In this document: positions 21,415 to 30,070 of the stretch, in pieces | How the letters are laid out: each line of letters begins with the position of its first letter | Numbering within the stretch: position 1 is the first letter of the stretch | Assembly (NCBI GenBank): GCA_031289615.1 | Contig: JAITPD010000010.1 | Span: 1-64,000, forward strand | Direction of reading: 5' to 3' | DNA from: Lactobacillaceae bacterium | Lineage (GTDB): Bacteria > Bacillota > Bacilli > Lactobacillales > Lactobacillaceae | Length of the DNA: 64,000 nt | The notes under the pieces: generated by a model | What the model was told of the DNA's origin: nothing | What the model saw: the letters and a program-made list of their open reading frames with translations, nothing else | Database searches by the model: none | Position numbers and translations under genes: made by a program

Positions 21415-22457
21415 TGTCCCGCCTCCAATTTTGTTTGTTGAATGCTATAAAGCCGGAAATAGAAAAATTCTATCGGATCACTAGTTTGCCGGACCATTTC
21501 AAATTGCCATTCGTCAATTGAACCACTCAACTTGCTAGCTAAATCGTTTTTGATTGTATCGGTTAAAAAAAGATCATAATTAAAATCTGCCACTGGTAAC
21601 AAAATCGCAGCAGACAGAAGATGTTCTCTAAGAGTACCAAGCTTCAAATGCCGTTGATTAGCCATTTGCTCAAGTGATTGGCCAGCCATGAAGTCGTTGT
21701 AGGTTTGTCGCATTGAATTAGACATTAGATCCCGCCGTTCAAATACTGCCCAAAGCTGGCGTAAAGCAGTATTTTCAGAATCTCTTAGTTGCGTACTCCA
21801 CTTTGCATAACAATCTAGTTCCCATAAATAATAATCTTGTGCATCCCAAGTAGCTGGAAACTGGAGTTGAGTTGCTACTAATCCTGGTATCGCATGTCCA
21901 ATCCAAGTATTCGCAATTCGATTGGCATCTTCTTCAGAGATTTGACTAAGAAAATTTTGCAGAGATTTAGCCCATAAATATGGCAAATCTGTACTGTGAC
22001 TGAGCGCGTACCATTGCTTGATAGTTTGTTTTACTGCTGTTGAGGCAGGAACTGGATAATAGCGCGTATTATGATACGCCAGTTCTGAAACAACTTGGTT
22101 GGACAGCAAAAAAGCATCACGAAAATTCACAACATCTGCTTGGAAAATTTCTTTTCTTTGGCTTAAAACATAGTGTTCCTTGGCATATTGTTGGCGGTGT
22201 AGTTCGCCTTTTTCTGTTAATATCAATTGGCCGGGTTCAATTTCTGAAACTAATTCTTGCTTTGTTAATTCGGACAACAAGCCATCGAATTCAGCTTTGT
22301 CGATTTTAGGGAACAATCCGATTTGGTCTAAAATACCATACCTCAACCCGTTGTAACTGGTTGAAACTGTCAATTGATTCTTCAAAATGCCAAAAATAAC
22401 TCTTTGGCGCCGCGGTTGATCTGTCTTAAAAAATGTTAACAAATATTTAGCATTCAT
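21411..22457 (-). CDS. Helix-turn-helix domain protein (YpbB-like), coupled to recQ
   Basis: Overlaps recQ start by 4 nt; C-terminal NDFMAGQSLEQMANQRHLKLGTLREHLLSAAIL. Confidence 0.75.
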   Translation of the reverse strand: MNAKYLLTFFKTDQPRRQRVIFGILKNQLTVSTSYNGLRYGILDQIGLFPKIDKAEFDGLLSELTKQELVSEIEPGQLILTEKGELHRQQYAKEHYVLSQRKEIFQADVVNFRDAFLLSNQVVSELAYHNTRYYPVPASTAVKQTIKQWYALSHSTDLPYLWAKSLQNFLSQISEEDANRIANTWIGHAIPGLVATQLQFPATWDAQDYYLWELDCYAKWSTQLRDSENTALRQLWAVFERRDLMSNSMRQTYNDFMAGQSLEQMANQRHLKLGTLREHLLSAAILLPVADFNYDLFLTDTIKNDLASKLSGSIDEWQFEMVRQTSDPIEFFYFRLYSIQQTKLEAGQ

Positions 22458-22492
22458 CTTTGACGCCCCTCTCATTCCTACTATCATTTTAA

Positions 22493-22535
22493 CAAAAAAA
22501 TGGCCTAGCCAAAATACAAAATTTTAGCTAAACCA
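22493..22535 (-). terminator. Intrinsic terminator, downstream of ribU and repeat copy B
   Basis: TGGTTTAGC...GCTAGGCCA stem followed by TTTTTTTG on the minus strand. Confidence 0.75.
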
Positions 22536-22565
22536 ATTGTAAAGTTAATTAACGTGTTGCATTAA

Positions 22566-22764
22566 AATATTGTCTATTGGTTGATCAGTGTAGCGATTCT
22601 GTAGTCGGATGGTAGGTCCTGCCGAATCTGGATGAACCATAACACTAACACCAGACCAAACAGTTAGTGGAATTGGCGAATTATTTCGTCTTTCATTCAG
22701 ATTCGTGTAGGGCAATCCGAACGTAAAGAATCTTTAGCGAAGCTGAGCTACCTAACACAATATC
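22566..22764 (-). repeat. Structured intergenic element, copy B (199 bp, opposite orientation to A)
   Basis: Reverse complement aligns end to end with copies A and C; AATATT/GATATT termini. Confidence 0.85.
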
Positions 22765-22788
22765 ACACAATTACCATTACGCATTGGA

Positions 22789-23367
22789 TTATATTTTTTC
22801 GATTGCACGTGATTTCAAAGCACGTTGGACTGGAACCTGAATCAGCAGAGCCAGCACTGATAAAATCACACCTTCTAGCAAATTAAACGGCACTACTGCT
22901 GCAATTAAATAATTAAAAAGTCCAAACGACTTGGCAATATCAATATTTGCAAAAATTGCATACAACGGCACTGCATAAAAATAATTTAAGGCAACCATCA
23001 ACACCGTTAAGGCAGCTGTCCCGCCAACAACCGCAATAAGTGTCTTCACCCACGTTTCACCAGTCTTATGACGCAGAGCCAAAACCATGATTGTTAGCAG
23101 TACCGCAAATGCAACGATGTTCATTGGCAATCCAATATAATCATTGACACCACCATTATTTAGCAATAGTTTCAAAATCGAGCGCACCATTAAAATTGCA
23201 TACCCACTTTTTAGATCCATCATCATCGCCCCAATAAAAATCGGAAGAAATGACAGGTCAATCTTTAAAAATGGTACAGATGGGATTAATGGAAAAGATG
23301 CAAATACCATCAAAATAAAAGCAATTGCAGATAATAAGGCAATTGTTGTTAATTTACGTGTCCTCAT
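22789..23367 (-). CDS. ribU: ECF transporter S component, RibU-like
   Basis: 192 aa; FPLIPSVPFLKIDLSFLPIFIGAMMMDLKSGYAI..., LNNGGVNDYIGLPMN. Confidence 0.85.
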   Translation of the reverse strand: MRTRKLTTIALLSAIAFILMVFASFPLIPSVPFLKIDLSFLPIFIGAMMMDLKSGYAILMVRSILKLLLNNGGVNDYIGLPMNIVAFAVLLTIMVLALRHKTGETWVKTLIAVVGGTAALTVLMVALNYFYAVPLYAIFANIDIAKSFGLFNYLIAAVVPFNLLEGVILSVLALLIQVPVQRALKSRAIEKI

Positions 23368-23396
23368 GCTAGGTGTTCCTTTCTAACTTACCAATT

Positions 23397-24143
23397 TTAT
23401 AAACGCCCGGAACTCTTACGAATCTGCTTTCCTGACTTTAATTGTTGCACTTCTTCGTAACGCAATTCACGATATTCACCAGACAGCAAATCGTTGACCT
23501 CAAGCATCCCGTAACGTTCACGATGCAACTTAATCACGGGGTGTCCAACGGCTTTAAGCATCTCTTTAACTTGGTGATAACGGCCTTCATGAATCGTCAA
23601 TTGAACCGTTGCTGTCCCCTTACGCTTATCTGACTTAAGAATTTCTGCCCGGGCTTCCGCAGTCTTCTTGCCACCAACTTCAACCCCTAAACGCAATGCC
23701 TTGAGTTCATCATTGGTTGGAAGGCCTTTGACTTTAGCAATATACACCTTGTCAATTTTGTAACGCGGATGCATCAATTGGTTGGCAAGCTCTCCATCGT
23801 TGGTCAACAAAAGCGCTCCAGTAGTGTCATAATCTAAACGACCAACTGGATAAACTCGTTCCCGCACATCACTCAAAACATCAATAACCGTCTTGCGATC
23901 TTTATTATCAGAAGAAGTAGTCACAACTCCCCGTGGCTTGTTCAACAAATAATAGACCACCTTTTCAGCGCCCTCAATCGGTTCTCCATTCACTTCAATC
24001 TTATCGTGCGGTTCAACCTTGGTTCCTAATTCATGAATCGTCTCGCCGTTCACTGTCACGCGTCCCTTCAGAATTAGTTCTTCCGAAGCACGCCGCGAAG
24101 CAACCCCCGCCTGTGCCATCACCTTTTGTAGTCGTTCTGCCAT
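23397..24143 (-). CDS. rluB: Pseudouridine synthase RluB
   Basis: MAERLQKVMAQAGVASRRASEELI..., VYPVGRLDYDTTGALLLTNDGEL. Confidence 0.96.
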   Translation of the reverse strand: MAERLQKVMAQAGVASRRASEELILKGRVTVNGETIHELGTKVEPHDKIEVNGEPIEGAEKVVYYLLNKPRGVVTTSSDNKDRKTVIDVLSDVRERVYPVGRLDYDTTGALLLTNDGELANQLMHPRYKIDKVYIAKVKGLPTNDELKALRLGVEVGGKKTAEARAEILKSDKRKGTATVQLTIHEGRYHQVKEMLKAVGHPVIKLHRERYGMLEVNDLLSGEYRELRYEEVQQLKSGKQIRKSSGRL

Positions 24144-24144
24144 C

Positions 24145-24759
24145 TTATTCCTCTTCTTTTTCTAAGCTACTAGTATTTTCTAGCTCAACGACTTTCTCAC
24201 GCATCAACGGCATACTTTCATTTGCTTGAATACGCAATTCGTCTAATGTATCCCCATTCATCAATGGTGGTAACTCATCTATCTCTGTCAAACCAAAATA
24301 ATTCAAAAAATACTCGGTGGTTCCGTATAAGTTAGGTCGTCCGGGCTCATTTGCCTTGCCTTGACTAGTAACTAAATTACGCATCACAAGTTTTTGCAGA
24401 GTTGAGCTTGACTGCACGCCCCGGATTTCGTCAATTTCCATTCGCGTAATTGGTTGGCGATAAGCAATGATTGCCAAAACTTCAAGAGAAGCCTGGCTGA
24501 GTGCTGTCGTTAGTGGCGCTGTAAAATATTTTTGAATAATGTCAACTAATTCAGCCTTAGTCACCATTTGAAAGCGATCTTCTGTTTGCAAAAGGGCCAA
24601 TGCAGAATCTTCATTTTGTTGGTATTTCAGGGTCAATTCATCCAGCAGTCCTTGAACCGCAGAACGCGAATATTCTGTCGCGTTAACGAGCTCAGTGATT
24701 GTGACACCTTCGTCTCCCGCTACAAATAATAATCCTTCAATTTGTTGCAAACTTGTCAT
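24145..24759 (-). CDS. scpB: Segregation and condensation protein ScpB
   Basis: 204 aa; [31 protein letters not shown]. Confidence 0.96.
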   Translation of the reverse strand: MTSLQQIEGLLFVAGDEGVTITELVNATEYSRSAVQGLLDELTLKYQQNEDSALALLQTEDRFQMVTKAELVDIIQKYFTAPLTTALSQASLEVLAIIAYRQPITRMEIDEIRGVQSSSTLQKLVMRNLVTSQGKANEPGRPNLYGTTEYFLNYFGLTEIDELPPLMNGDTLDELRIQANESMPLMREKVVELENTSSLEKEEE

Positions 24760-25520
24760 TCCAGTATTTCCTCTGCCTTAAATTCTTTTGCTCCCGGTTC
24801 AATTTCAATCTCACCAAACCGATCACTTTGCTTCACATTCAAATGTTGATGACGTACCAATTCTAACAATGCTAAAAACGTTGTCACAAGTTTATCACGA
24901 TCAGCGTGTCTTTCAAATAAATCTTGAAAAGTCAGACTACCTGATTGAGTGACCCGTTCAACAATCGTCTGCATTTGCTGCTTAATGGACCACGTCTCGC
25001 CCGCCATTGTTCGTGGCCGGTGCTGATTTTTTTGCCGACGTGCCAACATGTCATTGAAAGCCAATTGCAAATCTAGTAGGACTAGTCCCTCTGGTAGTGG
25101 CGCAATCTGCGTATCAGGTGGAACGGGCATTGGTGCACGGCCAAATTGGAGCATGCGTCCTTCTTCTCGTTCACGAAGTTCGCCCGCTGCATTTTGATAC
25201 TTTTGATATTCTAACAACTGCTCCATCAAAGCATCACGCGGATCCTCTTCAAACGAAACATCTGCTAAGTCATCCTCAATTTCTGGTCGTGGAAGCAAAA
25301 AACGTGACTTAATTCGCATCAGACTTGCCGCCATTACCAAAAATTCACCCGCTACATCCAGGTTACGTTCTTCTTCACTGCGCAAAAAAGCCAGGTACTG
25401 CTCCGTGATTTCAACAATTGGGATATCTAAAATATCCATTTCGTTGATTTTAATCAAGTGTAGCAGCAAATCTAGTGGCCCATCAAAATCTTTTAAATGA
25501 TATGTGATTTCTTCGCTCAT
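24756..25520 (-). CDS. scpA: Segregation and condensation protein ScpA
   Basis: 254 aa; [35 protein letters not shown]. Confidence 0.97.
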   Translation of the reverse strand: MSEEITYHLKDFDGPLDLLLHLIKINEMDILDIPIVEITEQYLAFLRSEEERNLDVAGEFLVMAASLMRIKSRFLLPRPEIEDDLADVSFEEDPRDALMEQLLEYQKYQNAAGELREREEGRMLQFGRAPMPVPPDTQIAPLPEGLVLLDLQLAFNDMLARRQKNQHRPRTMAGETWSIKQQMQTIVERVTQSGSLTFQDLFERHADRDKLVTTFLALLELVRHQHLNVKQSDRFGEIEIEPGAKEFKAEEILE

Positions 25521-25883
25521 TTAATCCTGTTTCCATTCGTTAACTAATTCCTGCGTCATAATGGTTCCCATGACAGTTGATTCCGGAAACCAATTTTCAA
25601 GTGCTTGATAGATTGCATGGCCGACTTTTTTTCGCTCATTCACAGAAGTTTCTGGACCAAATGCAACCAAGCGAACGAGAACAGATGTCGCAACCTTTTC
25701 AACTCCCAAAACCGTTGTAAAGTGTTTAGACTCAGGGTCCTTCCACAGCATCAGTGTGCGATCATCAGAAAATTGATACCATTTCACTTCCCGAGCGACT
25801 TCATTATAAGTTGGCAGATTTGGAATATACGACATTAGGCCCATCGCAATCTTGGGTTGATCTTCTGAAACAATTACTAACAT
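25521..25883 (-). CDS. Conserved hypothetical protein between scpA and xerD
   Basis: 120 aa co-directional ORF abutting scpA and xerD; no family recognised. Confidence 0.7.
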   Translation of the reverse strand: MLVIVSEDQPKIAMGLMSYIPNLPTYNEVAREVKWYQFSDDRTLMLWKDPESKHFTTVLGVEKVATSVLVRLVAFGPETSVNERKKVGHAIYQALENWFPESTVMGTIMTQELVNEWKQD

Positions 25884-25907
25884 CCTGTGGTCCTTTCCGT
25901 TTTGAGT

Positions 25908-26816
25908 TTATGCGCGGGGATGATTTTTTTCGTAAACTTCCCGTAAATGCTTATCTGAAACGTGTGTGTAAATCTGCGTTGTCGAAATATCAGCATGGCC
26001 AAGCAGTTCTTGCACAATTCGCAAGTCCGCACCATTTTCTAAAATGTGAGTCGCAAACGAATGCCGTAGTGTATGGGGTGAAACATCCTTAGTAATCCCT
26101 GCTTCTATCACCCACTGCTTAATTAATTTCCAAATTCCTTGGCGCGTCAACCCGTGTCCATGGCCATTCAAGAAAATAATTTGTTCATCTTGCTCCTTGC
26201 CCAATAGTGGCCGAACTTCGTGCAAATATTTAGTTAACCAATATGCAGCAATGTCGCCGATGGGAATGATGCGTTCCTTGTCACCTTTTCCAACTGTTTG
26301 AATTAAGCCGAGATCCAAATGTAGATTATCTAACTTTAGATTCACGAGCTCGCTAACCCGTAATCCCGTGGCATACATAACTTCTAAGATGGTCCGATTA
26401 CGAATTCCAAGCGTGGTACTTACATCTGGCACCTGCAACAAACGTTCAACTTCTGGCAACGTTAAAACTGCGGGAAGATGTGCTGCCTTTTTAGGTGGCT
26501 GAACTTGAGTCATTGGATCAATTGCGACCCACTTTTCTCGGGTGGCATATTGAAAAAATTTGCGCAATGCTGAAACCATGCGAATAACAGAATTACGGGC
26601 CTTGCCTTCTTCGCTCAACGTATTTAAAAAATTCATAATCGTATAACGATCAACCGCTTCTAACTTAACTTGTGGCTGAAGCTTTTTTAGAAACTCAAAG
26701 AATTGTTTTAAATCTTGTTGATAAGAAAGACGCGTATTAGCCGATAATCCCCGTTCCACAACGACATAGTGTAAATAATCTTGCAGATAATCTTCAAATA
26801 TATCGCGTTCTGTCAT
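25908..26816 (-). CDS. xerD: Tyrosine recombinase XerD
   Basis: 302 aa; ATGLRVSEL, HTLRHSFATHILENGADLRIVQELLGHADISTTQIYTHV. Confidence 0.96.
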   Translation of the reverse strand: MTERDIFEDYLQDYLHYVVVERGLSANTRLSYQQDLKQFFEFLKKLQPQVKLEAVDRYTIMNFLNTLSEEGKARNSVIRMVSALRKFFQYATREKWVAIDPMTQVQPPKKAAHLPAVLTLPEVERLLQVPDVSTTLGIRNRTILEVMYATGLRVSELVNLKLDNLHLDLGLIQTVGKGDKERIIPIGDIAAYWLTKYLHEVRPLLGKEQDEQIIFLNGHGHGLTRQGIWKLIKQWVIEAGITKDVSPHTLRHSFATHILENGADLRIVQELLGHADISTTQIYTHVSDKHLREVYEKNHPRA

Positions 26817-26819
26817 AGC

Positions 26820-27716
26820 TTACGCCTCGTCGTTTTGCTCAGTGACAAGATAAACGCCTTGCTCATCTTGAGTGATTAGCCGTTGCTTGTACAAGTTTCC
26901 AAGTGCGCGCTTAAATTGCCCCTTTGACATATTAAAGTAATCCTGAATAGCCTTTGGATCAGACTTGTCATTAAATGGGAGCGAATGTGACCTTGAGCGT
27001 TCTAACAAGGTCAAAATCATCTTAGCATCTTCGTCAATCGCCTTGTACGCCATTGGTTTAAGAGTCAAGTTCAAAAGGCCATCTTGACGCACACCAATCA
27101 CCCGGGCTGTAACTTGTTCACCCATTCGTGGCTCGTGGAAACGTTCGCTCGGATGAATAAAGCCAGGATGGAAATCGTCAGTCATCACAAGTGTTCCAAC
27201 CATTTTCAAGCGATACACGGTCGCCTTAATATCCTTTTGCCCCTTCATTTCAGGCTTAGCAGGAATACGCACCGCATTTAAAATCTCGTTTGTAGCTAAC
27301 TCGCCCCACAAACGATCTTTTTTATCAATCCGTAAAGTAATCATCAAGCGATCCCCTCGTTGCGGCCACAATTCCTTAATCGTTGGTAATTCGTCCAATG
27401 AAACAACCACATCCTTGTTGGGTAGTCCAATGTCAACGAAAACACCAAGATCACGTCGAACGTCCGTCACCGTTCCCCAAGAATAATGTCCCAAACGCAC
27501 CGCTGGAATATTTTTTGTAATCTGCAACACATTATTTTGATTTTCATATGCAAACCCACTCACCATTCCACCAATATGCAGGGGCTTCAATAGCTCGCTC
27601 TTATCAAGTTCGTAGGTTAATCCATCAACTTGTGCGTAATAATATTTATCATTTTCATCAGTGACTGTCGCCGTGATGATTTCACCAATTTTATGAGTCA
27701 TTTTAGATTCTTTCAT
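26820..27716 (-). CDS. cvfB: S1 RNA-binding protein CvfB family
   Basis: 298 aa; YSWGTVTDVRRDLGVFVDIGLPNKDVVVSLDELP; winged-helix C-terminus. An alternative ATG at 27701 is possible. Confidence 0.88.
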   Translation of the reverse strand: MKESKMTHKIGEIITATVTDENDKYYYAQVDGLTYELDKSELLKPLHIGGMVSGFAYENQNNVLQITKNIPAVRLGHYSWGTVTDVRRDLGVFVDIGLPNKDVVVSLDELPTIKELWPQRGDRLMITLRIDKKDRLWGELATNEILNAVRIPAKPEMKGQKDIKATVYRLKMVGTLVMTDDFHPGFIHPSERFHEPRMGEQVTARVIGVRQDGLLNLTLKPMAYKAIDEDAKMILTLLERSRSHSLPFNDKSDPKAIQDYFNMSKGQFKRALGNLYKQRLITQDEQGVYLVTEQNDEA

Positions 27717-27838
27717 TTTAATTTATTTACTGTGCTTAAATTTTATGTCAACTAGTTTTATTACTTATTAGAATAACAAAAAATCAGGATAAAAGCCATC
27801 TCAAATTGCTGATTTGCGAGTGAATATTATCTCTCAGC

Positions 27839-28789
27839 CTAAACTTTTTTCAATGCATAGCGCAGCAAAATTGGTGGCAAGACTGTTGAAATTAAAATAA
27901 TAATCACCATATCACTGAAAATAGCTGCATTAATGACACTGCCAGTAATTCCAATTTGAGCGATAATCAAAGCCATCTCACCGCGCGGAATCATTCCCAG
28001 CGCCACCACTTGTGAATCATTAGGATTAACTCCTGTCATTCGTGAACCAATTAGAGCACCATAATACTTTGTCCCCAATGCAAACACTGCAAACGCAATC
28101 ACCATCGGCCAATTTTTGACCAAGTTATCAAACGTTACAACCAATCCAAGTGATCCGAAAAAGAGTGGAATCAGCGTCCAGTTCCCGATTTTTTCAACCA
28201 TTTGAAAATTAATTTTGGTAAAGCGGTTGATCAAAATTCCCACCACGAAGAATACAATTGGAAGTAATGTGGTTGGTCCCAGACCTTGACCTGGCGTAAA
28301 GATCATAAAGAAACCGACTAATGCCATCGCCAAGACGTCATCTAAAACTGCAGCTCCTAAAATAATATTGCCTGCTCGAGAACCAAGTTTACCAAATTCA
28401 CCAAGAACCGCAATCGTAATCGAAATTGAGGTTGCTGAAAAGACGATTCCAAAGAACACAGCCGTCATTTGCGAATATCCAAAAAACAAAGCTGTGCCAT
28501 AAAAGACGATTAGCGGAACTACCACACCTAAAATAGCAACTCCGACTGCTGGCTTGGCGTTCTTTTGTAACCCAGCCATATCAGTTTCTAGTCCTGCCAT
28601 AAACATCAACAACCAGACTCCGAGTTCTGCCAACAAATGCACCCAATGCGTTGTTTGTACTATATTAAAGATTGCTGGTCCAATGACAATTCCAGTCAAT
28701 AATTGGCCAACGACAACAGGCAGACCAACCTTGCGAGCAAGTTGTCCACCGATGAGGCTTAATCCAATAATGATAATAATTGCTAGCAT
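27839..28789 (-). CDS. CPA2-type cation:proton antiporter
   Basis: About 316 aa; GLPVVVGQLLTGIVIGPAIF, FSATSISITIAVLGEFGKLGSRAGNIILGAAVLDDVLAM. Confidence 0.9.
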   Translation of the reverse strand: MLAIIIIIGLSLIGGQLARKVGLPVVVGQLLTGIVIGPAIFNIVQTTHWVHLLAELGVWLLMFMAGLETDMAGLQKNAKPAVGVAILGVVVPLIVFYGTALFFGYSQMTAVFFGIVFSATSISITIAVLGEFGKLGSRAGNIILGAAVLDDVLAMALVGFFMIFTPGQGLGPTTLLPIVFFVVGILINRFTKINFQMVEKIGNWTLIPLFFGSLGLVVTFDNLVKNWPMVIAFAVFALGTKYYGALIGSRMTGVNPNDSQVVALGMIPRGEMALIIAQIGITGSVINAAIFSDMVIIILISTVLPPILLRYALKKV

Positions 28790-28836
28790 TCCACATGCCT
28801 CCAAATAATTTTATATCCTAGTTCATTAAAACAAAG

Positions 28837-28895
28837 AGCAGACGTTTCAAGTGCTGATTGGGTTCCCTCCCAACCAAAAACTTGAAGCATCTGCT
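28837..28895 (-). terminator. Long hairpin (terminator/attenuator) between antitoxin and antiporter genes
   Basis: Minus strand AGCAGATGCTTCAAGT...ACTTGAAACGTCTGCT 16-nt arms plus inner TGGTTGGG/CCCAATCA, then CTTTGTTTT. Confidence 0.65.
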
Positions 28896-28933
28896 CAACC
28901 AAATTTTTATTTAACTGATGTTGCAATGATACC

Positions 28934-29107
28934 TTAGTTAAACTTCTTTGTAAATAAATTAGTGAAAGGTGAATCACCAGTATTTGCAACCTGGGTCAAA
29001 AAGATCTTAATTGCAGTTTGAGTAGTCAAGCCTTGTGCCTTAAAAATCTCGTCTGCTGAATCTTTCACATTCTCTTCTACGCGTAACTGAATCAACTTCT
29101 CTGCCAT
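28934..29107 (-). CDS. RelB/DinJ family type II antitoxin (orphan)
   Basis: MAEKLIQLRVEENVKDSADEIFKAQGLTTQTAIKIFLTQVANTGDSPF: RHH DinJ signature; RBS GAGG. Confidence 0.85.
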   Translation of the reverse strand: MAEKLIQLRVEENVKDSADEIFKAQGLTTQTAIKIFLTQVANTGDSPFTNLFTKKFN

Positions 29108-29232
29108 ATCTTTGTCCTCTTTCATTTAACTTAAATTATGATTTTAGAATAGCATGTTCATACTTAGTTAGTCAAAGGAAAGCCCTCGAAAAAAATACTT
29201 CTTGATAAGATTAACCATATATTAGTATACAG

Positions 29233-29679
29233 TTATAACTTTTCACTATCAAACCAGATTGTTACCGGCCCATCATTGACAAGTGAAATTTGCATATCAG
29301 CACCAAATTGTCCTGTATTTACGATATTACCAGCTTCTATTAGGCTATCATTAAATTGATTATACATTTTTTCCGCAAACTGTGGCTCTGCTGCTTTTGT
29401 GAAACTAGGTCGATTCCCTTTTTTAGTATCTGCATACAAAGTAAATTGTGAAACGGATAAAATCTGACCATCAATTTGTTGCAAATTTAAATTCATTTGT
29501 CCATTTTCGTCAGTAAAAACTCGTAGACCCGTTATCTTACGAACAAGATAATCTAGATCGTCCTGTGTATCCGTCGCTTGAATGGCAACTAGCAGCAAAT
29601 AACCTTGTTCAATTGAACTAATCATTTGGTCAGCAATTTTTACACTTGCAGAACTAACTCGTTGCAATAGAATTCGCAT
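29233..29679 (-). CDS. dtd: D-aminoacyl-tRNA deacylase
   Basis: 148 aa; [43 protein letters not shown]. Confidence 0.97.
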   Translation of the reverse strand: MRILLQRVSSASVKIADQMISSIEQGYLLLVAIQATDTQDDLDYLVRKITGLRVFTDENGQMNLNLQQIDGQILSVSQFTLYADTKKGNRPSFTKAAEPQFAEKMYNQFNDSLIEAGNIVNTGQFGADMQISLVNDGPVTIWFDSEKL

Positions 29680-29706
29680 CTTGACTTACCTTCTCTCAAA
29701 ATAAAA

Positions 29707-29754
29707 TCAGGTTCTCAATTATTCAAGTCAACTAACTGAACAATATGAACCTGA
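29707..29754 (-). terminator. Intrinsic terminator downstream of relA and repeat copy C
   Basis: TCAGGTTC...GAACCTGA stem followed on the minus strand by TTTTATTTTG. Confidence 0.65.
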
Positions 29755-29773
29755 CATGTTGTGGTGGTTGTGT

Positions 29774-29974
29774 AATATTCCCTTTGTTTAATCAGCTTCG
29801 CTAAAGATTCTTTACGTTCGGACGGACCTACACGAATCTGAATGAAAGACGAAATAATTCGTCAATTCCACTAACTGGTGGGTCCTGGTGTTAGTGTGAT
29901 GGTTCATCCAGATTCGGCAGGGTCTATCCATCCGACGACAGAATCGCTTCATTGATCAACCAAAGTTCAATATT
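29774..29974 (+). repeat. Structured intergenic element, copy C (201 bp)
   Basis: AATATTCC...CAATATT termini; same length, orientation and architecture as copy A. Confidence 0.87.
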
Positions 29975-30070
29975 GCATAATTAACACATTGCGTTAACCT
30001 GATTTTTTTGACAAACTTATTAATTTTTTCATCACGTTAAGACTAGTTATATGAAAAAAATCATCATCTG

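Noticed and set aside
23368-23396. FMN riboswitch upstream of ribU
   Set aside because: Only 29 nt separate ribU from rluB; there is no room for an FMN aptamer.
28837-28895. T-box riboswitch
   Set aside because: GGAGGGAACCC superficially suggests the T-box bulge, but AGGGUGGNACCGCG and specifier-loop features are absent and the downstream gene is an antiporter.
28783-28989. 68-aa minus-strand ORF downstream of the DinJ-like antitoxin as a possible toxin
   Set aside because: Overlaps the antitoxin 3' end in another frame, contains the long hairpin sequence and has no RelE/YafQ features.
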